From: DATBDE01 sp036270095
GTDB lineage: Bacteria; Actinomycetota; Thermoleophilia; Solirubrobacterales; Solirubrobacteraceae
Direction: 5' to 3'
Assembly (NCBI GenBank): GCA_036270095.1
Contig: DATBDE010000021.1
Coordinates: forward strand, 1-39,422
DNA: 39,422 nucleotides
Shown: in pieces, positions 1-8,715 of the stretch
How the letters are laid out: every line of letters begins with the position of its first letter
Numbering within the stretch: position 1 is the stretch's first letter
Position numbers and translations under genes: made by a program
The notes under the pieces: generated by a model
The model's input: only the letters and a program-made list of their open reading frames with translations
Databases searched by the model: none
Told to the model about the DNA's origin: nothing

Positions 1-48
1 TTTGCCACACCGAAGTTCGGTGTGGCAAAGAAAGACTTGACCCCCCCC
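1..48. repeat. Dispersed palindromic repeat, copy 1 (cut by window edge)
   Basis: Positions 1-14 and 16-29 are perfect 14-nt inverted arms (TTTGCCACACCGAA and its complement) around one G. The right arm continues through GAAAGACTTGACCCCCC. Bases 19-45 are identical to 14169-14195 of the complete copy, so the missing left arm should lie just outside the window. It lies in frame with the 3' end of the cupin gene. The short-palindrome form resembles REP/MITE-type elements, but no mobilising gene is visible here. Confidence 0.85.
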
Positions 49-439
49 TCGCCCCGTAGTCTGGCTTTGTCGCCTCGTTCAGCCCCGCCTGCGGCCCTTC
101 GAGCATCGTCGTGCCCTCGTCGCTGTAGGGCGGCGCGCACACGCACAGGAGCACCAGCGGCGCGTCGGGGCCGGCCCAGAGCTTGTGCACCGCGCCGGGC
201 GGGATCGCCACGCAGTCGCCGGGCCCGACCTCGGCCTCCTCGTCGTCCATGCGCATGCGTCCGCGGCCGGAGATGAAGAAGTAGACCTCCTCGAAGGTGT
301 GGTGATGGGCGAACGTCGCCCCCGACGGCGGGATGACCGCCTCGGCCAAGGTGTTGCGCTCCATACGGGCGACCTCGCGGATCTGCGAGCCGTCCAGGGT
401 CGTGAACGCGTTGGTGGTCTCGAGGTTGGCGATGCGCAT
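1..439 (-). CDS. Single-domain cupin protein, 3' end beyond window
   Basis: This is a small beta-barrel cupin of unknown substrate. The translation from ATG 439 shows cupin motif 1 (AHHHTFEEVYFFISGRG, about residues 44-60, with metal-ligand His and Glu) and motif 2 (PPGAVHKLW, about residues 80-88). The start codon overlaps the wecA stop by one base (TGATG), so it is probably the last gene of the glyA-wecA-cupin transcript. After about residue 125 the frame enters the palindromic repeat at 1-48, giving a low-complexity tail with no stop inside the window. If the repeat is complete outside the window, the frame would meet a TGA in its other arm a few codons on. Such cupins are often sugar or small-molecule binding or isomerising proteins, but nothing here fixes a function. 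Confidence 0.8.
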   Translation of the reverse strand, partial: MRIANLETTNAFTTLDGSQIREVARMERNTLAEAVIPPSGATFAHHHTFEEVYFFISGRGRMRMDDEEAEVGPGDCVAIPPGAVHKLWAGPDAPLVLLCVCAPPYSDEGTTMLEGPQAGLNEATKPDYGARGGSSLSLPHRTSVWQ

Positions 440-1605
440 CAGTGCTCCACCGGCTCGAACTCGCCGGTCTCGAACTCGCGCTTGACCTCTTCGGAGATCT
501 GGTGCTCGGACGTGGCCGGGTCCTCGCGGCGCAGTTGGAACGCGCGCAGGCGGCGGAACTTCACGATCTCGAGAACGTAGACGAGGTACAGGCTCGCCGC
601 GAGCGCGAGCAGGCCGAGCGCGCCCATGAGCACCGCCCAGCCCACGTGCAGGTGGCCGTGGTTGTCGGAGTAGGGCACGAAGCGCAGGGCCACGGCCAGT
701 CCCGCCATGATCACGGTCCAGCCGTACAGGTAGAGCACCGTGCGGCGCTGGCTGAAGCCGATGTTCGACATGCGGTGGTGCAGGTGCCAGCGGTCGGCCA
801 CGTACACCGGGCGCCGGTACTTGACCCGCTTGAGCACCACGAAGGTCGTGTCCACGAACGGCACAGCCAGGATGACGAGGGGGAAGACGAGGGCGATCAC
901 GGCGTTGGTCTTCAGCGTCCCCTGCACGATCACGCACCCGAGCAGGTAGCCGAGCAGCATCGCCCCCGAGTCGCCCATGAAGATCGAGGCCGGGTTGAAG
1001 TTGTAGAAGAGGAACCCCAGCGAGGCCCCGGCGATCAGGGCGGCCAGGATCGCCGCCGCGTTCTGGCCCAGGTCGAAGGCGATGATCGAGAACGCGATCG
1101 AGGAGATCGTGCATACGCCGGCGGCCAGGCCGTCGATGCCGTCGGAGAAGTTCACGACGTTCATCAGGAACACGAGCCCGAGCAGGGTCAGCGGCTTGGC
1201 CGCGCCGCCGAGGTCGATGTGGCCCAGGAACGGCAGCGTGAAGTTCGTGACCACGACGCCGGAGAGCACCGGGATGAGCGCCGCCACCACCTGGCCGATG
1301 AGCTTCGCCCACGCCGGCAACTCGAACCGGTCGTCGAGCGCGCCCACGAGCGTGATGACCGCTGCGCCGCCCAGGATCGCCCGCGTGACCGCGGTGTCGG
1401 GCAGCTCGAGCACGGCCGCCAGCACGACGCCGGCCAGGATCGCGATCCCGCCCAGCAGGGGGACGGGCCGGTCGGACAGGCCGCGGTTGCGCGGACGGTC
1501 GACGAGGTCGGCCCGCAGCGCGATCCGGCGCACCACCGGCGTCAGGGCCGCCGAGCCCGCAAGCGCGACGACGAAGGCGAGGAGGGCGTTGAGCTCGTCG
1601 AGCAA
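439..1605 (-). CDS. wecA: Polyprenyl-phosphate GlcNAc-1-phosphate transferase (WecA/TagO/MraY family)
   Basis: A polytopic membrane enzyme that transfers a sugar-1-phosphate from a UDP-sugar to undecaprenyl phosphate, the first step of a lipid-linked wall glycan. Of 388 residues, family motifs are the Asp pair DDR near 91-93, NFSDGIDGLA (152-161), FMGDSGA (209-215) and DRWHLHHR (271-278), the last typical of the WecA/Rfe branch rather than MraY. Many hydrophobic segments fit about 10-11 membrane helices, and a charged tail follows about residue 355. The start is TTG, since an in-frame TGA lies 18 nt upstream. It follows glyA by 22 nt and overlaps the cupin start. The position near prfA-prmC-tsaC matches rfe in mycobacteria. 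The exact sugar is not determined by sequence. Confidence 0.93.
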   Translation of the reverse strand: MLDELNALLAFVVALAGSAALTPVVRRIALRADLVDRPRNRGLSDRPVPLLGGIAILAGVVLAAVLELPDTAVTRAILGGAAVITLVGALDDRFELPAWAKLIGQVVAALIPVLSGVVVTNFTLPFLGHIDLGGAAKPLTLLGLVFLMNVVNFSDGIDGLAAGVCTISSIAFSIIAFDLGQNAAAILAALIAGASLGFLFYNFNPASIFMGDSGAMLLGYLLGCVIVQGTLKTNAVIALVFPLVILAVPFVDTTFVVLKRVKYRRPVYVADRWHLHHRMSNIGFSQRRTVLYLYGWTVIMAGLAVALRFVPYSDNHGHLHVGWAVLMGALGLLALAASLYLVYVLEIVKFRRLRAFQLRREDPATSEHQISEEVKREFETGEFEPVEH

Positions 1606-1627
1606 GCGGGGCGTCAGGCGTCAGGCA

Positions 1628-2920
1628 TCAGGCCGGAGCCCCTGCGGCGAGGTGCTCGTAGAGCGGGTAGCGGTCCGCGATGGCCCGGGCCCGGTCGGCG
1701 AGCTCCTCCCTGCCGGCCTCGAAGCCGGGACCGAGGCTCGTGGCCATGATCTCGCCGATCTCGGCGAAGTCCTCGGGCTGGAGGCCGCGCGTGGCCAGCG
1801 CCGGCGCGCCCACGCGCAGGCCGCTGGAGACGGCCGGCGGGCGCGGGTCGAACGGCACCGCGTTGCGGTTGACCGTGAGGCCGACCTCGGCCAGCCGGTC
1901 CTCGGCCTGCTGGCCGTTCAGCTCGGAGTCGCGCAGGTCCACCAGCACGAGGTGCACGTCGGTGCCGCCGGTCAGCACGTTGACGCCGTCGCCGGCGTTC
2001 AGGAGCGCGGCGCCGACGGCCTTGGCCCCGGCGATCGTGCGCTCCTGGCGCTCGCGGAAGGCCTCGGTCTGGGCGATGCGCAGCGCCACAGCCTTGCCCG
2101 CGATCACGTGCTCGAGCGGGCCGCCCTGCAGGCCCGGGAACACGGCCGAGTTGATCTTCCTCGCGTGCTCCTCGCGGCAGATGATCAGCCCGCCGCGGGC
2201 GCCGCCGAGCGTCTTGTGCACCGTGGTCGTGACCACGTCGGCGTACGGCACCGGGTTGGGGTGCAGGCCGGCCGCGACGAGGCCGGCGAAGTGGGCCATG
2301 TCGACGAGCAGGTAGGCACCGACCTCGTCGGCGATCTCGCGGAAGGCCGGGAAATCCAGCTGGCGCGGGTACGCCGACCAGCCGGCGACGATGACCTTTG
2401 GCTTGTGCTGGCGGGCGAGGGCGCGGACCTCGTCCATGTCGACCAGGTGGTCGTCTTCGCGCACGTGGTACGCGACCACGTCGTAAAGGCGCCCGGAGAG
2501 GTTGATGCGCATGCCGTGGGTGAGGTGGCCACCATGGGAGAGCTCCATCCCCAGCAGCGTGTCCCCCGGCTCCATGAGCGCGAAGTATGCGGCGCTGTTG
2601 GTCTCCGCGCCCGCGTGCGGTTGCACGTTGACGTGGTCGCCGCCGAAGACCTGCTTGGCGCGCTCGATCGCCAGCCCCTCGGACACGTCGACCCACTCGC
2701 AGCCCCCGTAGTAGCGGCGCCCGATGTAGCCCTCGGCGTACTTGTTCGTGAGCACCGAACCCTGGCAGTCGAGCACGGCCTGGGGCACGAAGTTCTCGGA
2801 GGCGATCATCTCGAGCGTGCGCTGCTGGCGCTCGAGCTCGTGCGCGAGGACGTCGGCAATCTCCGGATCGACCTCGGCGAGGGGGCGGTTGAAGAAGTCG
2901 GGCGGCAGGTCGACGGGCAT
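1628..2920 (-). CDS. glyA: Serine hydroxymethyltransferase
   Basis: PLP enzyme that interconverts serine plus tetrahydrofolate with glycine plus methylene-tetrahydrofolate, in the cytoplasm. The 430-residue length is normal. The PLP lysine is K236 in TTTVHKTLGGARGG, D207 sits in LLVDMAHFAGL, and the N-terminal IASENF and YAEGYIGRRYYGG motifs are present. The family usually reads THKTLRGPRGG, so Gly-Ala here is a mild variation. The start ATG is followed closely by conserved sequence and lacks a Shine-Dalgarno site. A TANNNT-like hexamer 6-9 nt upstream suggests a nearly leaderless mRNA. It heads the glyA-wecA-cupin transcript and diverges from the Tim44 array with 27 bp between starts. Confidence 0.97.
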   Translation of the reverse strand: MPVDLPPDFFNRPLAEVDPEIADVLAHELERQQRTLEMIASENFVPQAVLDCQGSVLTNKYAEGYIGRRYYGGCEWVDVSEGLAIERAKQVFGGDHVNVQPHAGAETNSAAYFALMEPGDTLLGMELSHGGHLTHGMRINLSGRLYDVVAYHVREDDHLVDMDEVRALARQHKPKVIVAGWSAYPRQLDFPAFREIADEVGAYLLVDMAHFAGLVAAGLHPNPVPYADVVTTTVHKTLGGARGGLIICREEHARKINSAVFPGLQGGPLEHVIAGKAVALRIAQTEAFRERQERTIAGAKAVGAALLNAGDGVNVLTGGTDVHLVLVDLRDSELNGQQAEDRLAEVGLTVNRNAVPFDPRPPAVSSGLRVGAPALATRGLQPEDFAEIGEIMATSLGPGFEAGREELADRARAIADRYPLYEHLAAGAPA

Positions 2921-2947
2921 GGGGTCAAGGTACTAGGCTCGGCGGCG
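2921..2947. promoter_or_regulatory. Bidirectional promoter, glyA / Tim44 array
   Basis: The 27 bp between the two start codons hold back-to-back -10-like hexamers: TAGTAC on minus (2930-2935, 9 nt from the glyA ATG) and TAGGCT on plus (2934-2939, 8 nt from the Tim44 ATG). They share the TA at 2934-2935. An alternative minus hexamer is TACCTT (2927-2932). Neither side has a Shine-Dalgarno site. The promoter role is inferred. Confidence 0.5.
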
Positions 2948-3796
2948 ATGGGAGGCCGGATCCTCGTCATCGCCCTCGCTCTCCTGGCCGCCGTCCCGGC
3001 GCCGGCTTGGGCGCTGGCCGGCGGCGCCACCGGCTCGGGTGGCGGAGGCGTCGGTGGCGGCTTTTCGGGCGGCGGAGGCGGCGGCTTCTCGGGCGGCTAC
3101 TCCGGCGGAGGCTCCAGTGGCGGCAGGCCCGGCAGCACGGTGGCGGCGCTCGCGATCGTCTTCGGAATCTTCGCGTTGGTCCTGGTCCTGCAATTCGCCC
3201 TCCGCCGGCGCCAGCGCCCCGGCTTCCAGGGCACGCGCCAGGCCGGGCGCCAGGCGCGCGTCCGCTCCGCGAAGGCCGAGGACGTCGCCCACGCGGCGCA
3301 GGCCGACGACGCCTACTGGGCGCCCGAGGAGCTCAAGACGCGCGTTCGCGAGTGCTTCTTCCCGGTCCAGCAGACGTGGGAGAACCGTGATGTAGCCGCG
3401 TCGCGCCCGTACGTGAGCGATGCCCTCTACACGCGCCACCAGCTCCAGCTCGAAGGACTCGAACGCCAGCACCGGGTCAACCGGATCGCCAACCTCGAGC
3501 TCGACGACGTCGAGATCGTCCGGGTCGTCAACGTCACCGACGACAGCAAGGACCGGTTCGTCGCCTTCGTCCAGTGCCGCGCCCGCGACTGGATGGAGGA
3601 CACCAGAACCGGCGAGATGGTCAACGGCAACAAGCTCGCGCAGACCACCTTCCAGCAGTACTGGTCCTTCGTCCGCGACCCCGAACGCGGCTGGGTGCTC
3701 GACGAGATCCAGCAGGGCGAGGAGGGCGGCTACCACGTCAAGGAGAAGGACATCGACACCGACGCCGGGCCTCCCGAGCCGGCGGCGCGGGCGTAG
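2948..3796 (+). CDS. Tim44-like domain protein 1 (secretory signal, Gly-rich linker, TM)
   Basis: 282 residues. An N-terminal signal peptide (hydrophobic 5-20, cleavage near AWA-LAGG) is followed by an almost pure Gly/Ser linker (about 24-60), one membrane helix (about 65-82), a basic stretch and a Tim44-like domain (about 115-275). The domain holds a Cys in RECFFPVQ and an aromatic-rich core (FQQYWSFVRDPERGWVLDEIQ). Bacterial Tim44-like proteins share the fold of the mitochondrial import subunit, but their role in actinobacteria is not established. The gene is first of three tandem paralogues, is very similar to the next one, and is 10 nt away from it. ATG 2948 is chosen because it directly precedes the signal peptide and lies 8 nt after a TAGGCT hexamer. 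Confidence 0.85.
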   Translation: MGGRILVIALALLAAVPAPAWALAGGATGSGGGGVGGGFSGGGGGGFSGGYSGGGSSGGRPGSTVAALAIVFGIFALVLVLQFALRRRQRPGFQGTRQAGRQARVRSAKAEDVAHAAQADDAYWAPEELKTRVRECFFPVQQTWENRDVAASRPYVSDALYTRHQLQLEGLERQHRVNRIANLELDDVEIVRVVNVTDDSKDRFVAFVQCRARDWMEDTRTGEMVNGNKLAQTTFQQYWSFVRDPERGWVLDEIQQGEEGGYHVKEKDIDTDAGPPEPAARA

Positions 3797-3806
3797 GGGC
3801 GTGCGG

Positions 3807-4670
3807 ATGCCCGCCCGGATCGCGATCCTCGTGCTCCTGCTCGTCGCGGCCATCCCGACCCCGGCGTGGGCGCTCGCCGGCGGGGCCACCGGCGGCGGCG
3901 GTGCTAGCGGCGGCGGTGGGTTCTCGGGTGGCGGGGGCGGCGGCTTCAGCGGCGGCTCGAGCGGCGGCAGCGGCGGGAGCGGCAAGTTCAGCGCGCTGAG
4001 CCTGTTCATCACCATCGGCGCGATCGCCGTCGCGTTCGCGCTGGCCTTCTTCGCCAACCGCGCGGCCAAGCGCCGGGCGCAGGCTCAGTACGACGGCCCG
4101 CAGGCCACGCCGGGGCGGCAGCGGTCGGCCGAGCAGCGCGCCAAGAAGGCCGAGGACACCGCCAAGGCGGCGCAGGCCGGCGACGGCTACTGGGACCCGG
4201 GCGAGCTCAAGGCGCGCGTGCGCCAGTGCTTCTTCCCGGTGCAGTCGTCGTGGTCGGCCCGCGACGTGGCACCGTCGCAGCCCTACGTCTCCAGCGCGCT
4301 GTACAAGCGCCACACGCTGCAGCTCGAGGGCCTCGAGCGCCAGCACCGCGTCAACCGCATCGAGGATCTCCAACTCGACGATGTCGAGATCGTCCGCGTC
4401 GTGGACGTGACCGACGACGACCAGGACCGCTTCGTGGCCTTCCTGCAGTGCCGCGCGCGCGACTGGATGGAGGACACCGAGACCGGGACGATGGTCAACG
4501 GCAACAAGTTCGCGCAGACGACCTTCCAGCAGTACTGGTCCTTCGTCCGCGACCCCGAGCGCGGCTGGGTGCTCGACGAGATCCAGCAGGGCAGCGAGGG
4601 CGACTACCACATGAAGGCGTCCGACATCGAGTCCGACGATGGGCCTGCTCGACCGGCTGCTCGGGCGTGA
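3807..4670 (+). CDS. Tim44-like domain protein 2 (secretory signal, Gly-rich linker, TM)
   Basis: 287 residues with the same architecture as the upstream gene: signal peptide ending near AWA-LAGG, Gly/Ser linker, one membrane helix (about 65-85), a Lys/Arg/Ala-rich charged segment, then a Tim44-like domain with long stretches matching paralogue 1, including RARDWMEDT and TTFQQYWSFVRDPERGWVLD. This marks a tandem duplication. ATG 3807 has a GTAGGGG Shine-Dalgarno site 7 nt upstream. GTG 3801 in the same frame would sit too close to it. The 3' end overlaps the third paralogue by 32 nt. A role in membrane-associated protein handling is only a guess from the fold. Confidence 0.85.
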   Translation: MPARIAILVLLLVAAIPTPAWALAGGATGGGGASGGGGFSGGGGGGFSGGSSGGSGGSGKFSALSLFITIGAIAVAFALAFFANRAAKRRAQAQYDGPQATPGRQRSAEQRAKKAEDTAKAAQAGDGYWDPGELKARVRQCFFPVQSSWSARDVAPSQPYVSSALYKRHTLQLEGLERQHRVNRIEDLQLDDVEIVRVVDVTDDDQDRFVAFLQCRARDWMEDTETGTMVNGNKFAQTTFQQYWSFVRDPERGWVLDEIQQGSEGDYHMKASDIESDDGPARPAARA

Positions 4671-5289
4671 GCCCACCACCGAGCGTCGTGGCGAGGACGT
4701 CGCGGCCCGGATGGAGGCGCTCTCCCAGCTCGACGACAAGTGGGCGACCGAGACGCTGCGGCGCCGGGTCCGCGACGTCTTCTTCGCGGTCGAGCGGTCG
4801 TGGATCGAGCGCGACCCCGCCGTGGAGGAGCCGTACATGGCGGCGCAGCTGGCCGCCTCGCAGCGGCTGCGCATCGAAGGGCTGGTGCGCCAGCACCGCG
4901 TGCACCAGCTCGAGAACCCGCTGATCGAGGACCTCGACTTCGTCGCCGTGGAGGAGACCCCGCCGCGGGTGACCGCGCTGCTGGACATGTCGATGGTCGA
5001 GGTGATCCTCGACGACCAGACCCAGGCCGTGGTCGCGGGGCGGCCCAACCAGAAGGTGCGCCGGCGCCAGTTCTGGACCTTCGACTGGGGCGACGCCGAC
5101 TGGATGCTGGCCGACGTCGAGCAGCCCGACGCCGGCGCTCGCCATCTCACGGCGCCGCTCGTGGGCGGCGACTTCGCCGAGCTCTCGCCGGAGATGATCC
5201 TGCGCGAGCGCTACGCGCGCGGGGACATCGAGCTGGACCAGTTCGAGCGCGAGATGGCCGCGCTGCTGCAGCGCGAGCGCACGAACTGA
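4639..5289 (+). CDS. Tim44-like domain protein 3, soluble, with C-terminal SHOCT domain
   Basis: 216 residues, no signal peptide and no membrane helix. A Tim44-like domain (about 20-165) shares the VRDVFFAVERSW and EGLVRQHRVHQLENPL patterns with the two upstream paralogues. Residues about 187-212 (ILRERYARGDIELDQFEREM) match the SHOCT short C-terminal domain, often found on stress or membrane-associated bacterial proteins and possibly an oligomerisation element. The gene starts inside paralogue 2, so the two are probably translationally coupled. It ends 2 nt before the convergent tsaC stop. The set of two anchored members plus one cytosolic member suggests a complex, which is inference. Confidence 0.82.
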   Translation: MGLLDRLLGREPTTERRGEDVAARMEALSQLDDKWATETLRRRVRDVFFAVERSWIERDPAVEEPYMAAQLAASQRLRIEGLVRQHRVHQLENPLIEDLDFVAVEETPPRVTALLDMSMVEVILDDQTQAVVAGRPNQKVRRRQFWTFDWGDADWMLADVEQPDAGARHLTAPLVGGDFAELSPEMILRERYARGDIELDQFEREMAALLQRERTN

Positions 5290-5291
5290 CG

Positions 5292-5918
5292 CTACGGCGC
5301 CTCGACGTCGAGCGCGCGCACCAGCGCGGGCTCGCCGACGGCGCCGGCGCGCACCACCGCCCACCGCCCCTCGCGCTCGTAGGTGCGCAGGTCGACCACG
5401 GTCGAGGCGGTGCCGGGCAGCTCGCCGCCGTCCAGGACGCAGTCGACGCCGGCGCGGATGGCGGCGGGGACATCGGCGACGTTCTGCGGGGCCGGCTCGC
5501 CGGCGAGGTTCGCGCTCGTCTGCAGCACCGGCCAGGCCATGGCGTGCAGCGGCGCCAGCGCGTCGGCCAGCGCGGGCACGCGCAGGCCGAGCGTGTCGGG
5601 GTCGGGGCCGCAGGCCAGCGGGAAGCGCCGGCTGGGGTTGGGCAGCAGCACGGTCACGCCCCCGGGCAGCAGCCGCTCGAGCGCCGCGCGCGTCCGCCGG
5701 CCCAGCCCGGGCAGCGCCGCCAGGGCGAGCTCGCGGCGGAAGAACAGCACCGCCGCGGGCTTGTCCGGGCGCCGGCCCTTCAGGCCGTACAGGCGCTGCA
5801 CGGCCGCGTCGGCGTCGGGGTCGCAGGCCAGGCCGTAGACGGTGTCGGCCGGGAACAGCGCGACGCCGTGGGCGTGGATGCAGCGGGCGAACGTGTCGGC
5901 GTCGGCCGCGGTGATCAT
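5292..5918 (-). CDS. tsaC: L-threonylcarbamoyladenylate synthase (TsaC/Sua5, YrdC domain)
   Basis: Makes threonylcarbamoyl-AMP from threonine, bicarbonate and ATP for the universal tRNA modification t6A at position 37. The 208-residue protein is a stand-alone YrdC domain without the Sua5 extension. Visible motifs are LFPADTVYGLACDP (21-34), GLKGRRPDKP (45-54) and TSANLAGEPAP (133-143). The ATG overlaps the prmC stop as ATGA, so it is the last gene of the prfA-prmC-tsaC transcript. A longer upstream frame exists, but ATG 5918 fits the family start and the coupling. Confidence 0.93.
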   Translation of the reverse strand: MITAADADTFARCIHAHGVALFPADTVYGLACDPDADAAVQRLYGLKGRRPDKPAAVLFFRRELALAALPGLGRRTRAALERLLPGGVTVLLPNPSRRFPLACGPDPDTLGLRVPALADALAPLHAMAWPVLQTSANLAGEPAPQNVADVPAAIRAGVDCVLDGGELPGTASTVVDLRTYEREGRWAVVRAGAVGEPALVRALDVEAP

Positions 5919-6737
5919 CGCGTGGCGACGAGCACGCGCTCGATCCCGGCCAGGTCGCGATGGCGCTCCACGTGGCCGTAGCCGGCGTCGCGCATGAGCG
6001 CCTCCACCGCGTCGGCCTGTCCGGCGCCGAGCTCGAGCGCCAGCCACGGCGCCCGCGCGGCCGCGGCGGGAACCAGGTCGCGGATCAGCTCGAGCCCGTC
6101 GGGCCCGGCGAACAGCCCCAGCGCCGGCTCGTGGCGGGTGATCTCGGGCGCCAGCAGCGCCCGCTGGGCGTCGGCGACGTAGGGCGGGTTGGAGACGACG
6201 GCGTCCAAGGCGCCGCTGACGCCGTCGAGCAGGTGGGACTGCGCGAAGGCGACGTCCAGGCCGAGGCGCTCCGCGTTGGCCTGCGCGACCTCGAGCGCGC
6301 GCCGCGACACGTCGCTGGCGCTGACGTCGAGGTCGGGGCGCTCGTCCTTCAGCGCCAGGGCGACGGCGCCGCTGCCGGTCCCGAGGTCGAGCACGCACGC
6401 GCCCTGCGGCAGGCGCAGCGCCACCTCGACGAGCAGCTCAGTCTCGGGCCGCGGCACGATCACGCGGGGGTCGACGGCGACTTCGAGCCGGCGGAAGCCC
6501 TTGCTGCCGACGATGTAGGCCACCGGCTCGCGCTTGCGCCGGCGCAGGACCATGGCCCGGAAGGGACGGACGGCGTCGCCGGGCAGCTCGGCGTCGGGGT
6601 CGCGGTACAGCGCGGCGCGGTCGACGCCCATGGCGGCCGCGAGCAGGACCTCGGCGTCCAGCCGCGGCGTGTCCACCCGGGCCGCGCGCAGCGGGATCAC
6701 CGCGCTGTCGAGCGCCTCCCGGACGGGAATGCCGGTG

Positions 6738-6766
<29 letters not shown>
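5915..6766 (-). CDS. prmC: Peptide chain release factor N5-glutamine methyltransferase
   Basis: SAM-dependent enzyme that methylates the Gln of the GGQ loop in release factors. The target prfA is the gene immediately upstream. Of 283 residues, the N-terminal helical domain covers about 1-90, the SAM loop is DLGTGSG (127-133) and the catalytic NPPY is at 193-196. The GTG start lies 29 nt inside prfA, without a clear Shine-Dalgarno site, which suggests coupled translation. No better start is seen in frame before conserved sequence. The gene is standard in length and domain order. Confidence 0.95.
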
Positions 6767-7784
<1,018 letters not shown>

Positions 7785-7793
7785 GCTGTTTCG

Positions 7794-7799
7794 AGTGTA
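7794..7799 (-). promoter_or_regulatory. -10 hexamer TACACT of prfA, leaderless type
   Basis: The hexamer fits TANNNT and ends 9 nt before the prfA ATG. With usual -10 to start-site spacing, the mRNA would begin within about 3 nt of the ATG. No Shine-Dalgarno site is present. Functional role inferred from position and recurrence elsewhere in the window. Confidence 0.5.
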
Positions 7800-7851
7800 T
7801 GCGCGCGCCTGCGGGTCACGGCGTAGGGCGCGGTCCGCGATCCTATGGGGC

Positions 7852-8715
7852 GTGGCCACGGCACCCGCCCGCGCCGCCCTGCTCGGGAATCCCTCAGACG
7901 GCTACGGCGGCGCGGTGCTCGCGTTTGCGTTCACCGACTTCGAGGCCTCGGTCTCGGTGCATCCGACCGAGGACGCCCACCCCGACGCAGTGCCGCTGCT
8001 GCGCGCCGCCGCCGGCCGCGCCGGCGCGCAGGACGCGCGCCTGCGCCTGCGCACGTCGATCCCGCGCGAGGTCGGGCTCGGCGGGTCGAGCGCGATCGTC
8101 ATCGCCGCGCTGCGCGCGCTCGGGGCCGACGCGCCGCCCGCCGACCTGGCGCGCCAGGCCCTCGCCGTCGAGGTCGAGGACCTCGGCATCGCGGCGGGGC
8201 TGCAGGACCGGCTCGTGCAGACCCACGGCGGGGTGCTGCTCATGGACTTCGGGGCCGGGACCGTCGAGCGCCTCAACCCCGGCCTGCTCCCGGCGCTGTA
8301 TGTGGGCTGGCGCGAGGACGCGGCCGCGCCCTCGGGCGTGTTCCACAGCGGCCTGCGCGCGCGCTTCGATCGCGGCGAGCCCGCCGTGGTCGAGGCCATG
8401 GGCGAGCTCGGCGACATCGCCCGCGCCGGCCCCGAGGCCGTGCGCGCCGGCGACCACGTGCGGCTGGCCGCGCTGGTCGACCGCACCTTCGACCTGCGGG
8501 CGGGAATCGCCGACCTCGACGACCGCCACGTCCGCATGGTCGAGCTGGCCCGCGCGCACGGCGCGAGCGCGAACTACGCCGGCAGCGGCGGGGCGATCAC
8601 CGGGACGCTCCCCCACCCGGACGCCTTCGACGACCTGCAGGGCGCCCTGGCGGCCGAAGGCTGCCGGGCGCTGCGCCCAACCCTCGACCACCCTCAAGGG
8701 GGTCTGACCCCCTAA
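7852..8715 (+). CDS. GHMP-family sugar kinase, glucuronokinase-like
   Basis: 287 residues. GHMP small-molecule kinases phosphorylate sugars or isoprenoid precursors with ATP. The ATP-binding motif is EVGLGGSSAIV (73-83), the C-terminal Gly-rich motif is NYAGSGGAITG (241-251), and the N-terminal RAALLGNPSDGYGG resembles the start of plant-type glucuronokinases. The substrate is unproven. Start GTG 7852 is chosen because the upstream 23 codons look non-conserved. The last five residues (GGLTP) and the stop lie in a palindrome with GGGGGTC ends, and the stop overlaps the convergent DUF1385 stop by 3 bases. It sits between rpmE-DUF1385 and prfA on the opposite strand, interrupting an otherwise conserved gene order. 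Confidence 0.82.
   Translation: MATAPARAALLGNPSDGYGGAVLAFAFTDFEASVSVHPTEDAHPDAVPLLRAAAGRAGAQDARLRLRTSIPREVGLGGSSAIVIAALRALGADAPPADLARQALAVEVEDLGIAAGLQDRLVQTHGGVLLMDFGAGTVERLNPGLLPALYVGWREDAAAPSGVFHSGLRARFDRGEPAVVEAMGELGDIARAGPEAVRAGDHVRLAALVDRTFDLRAGIADLDDRHVRMVELARAHGASANYAGSGGAITGTLPHPDAFDDLQGALAAEGCRALRPTLDHPQGGLTP
8697..8713. repeat. 17-bp palindrome over two convergent stop codons
   Basis: AGGGGGTCTGACCCCCT is an inverted repeat with 8-nt arms around a single T. Its ends match those of the 61-bp repeat at 14135-14195 (GGGGGTC and GACCCCC). It covers the last codons of the GHMP kinase and abuts the DUF1385 stop. It could act as a weak bidirectional hairpin but lacks a T tract. Confidence 0.7.

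Noticed and set aside
442..1749. Long plus-strand frame opposite wecA
   Set aside because: Rich in His/Arg/Glu/Val with no domain, and exactly antisense to a clear membrane enzyme; a by-product of high GC codon bias.
2921..2930. GGGGTCAAG upstream of glyA as a third copy of the palindromic repeat
   Set aside because: Only nine bases match the arm end, with no inverted partner; better explained as part of the promoter.
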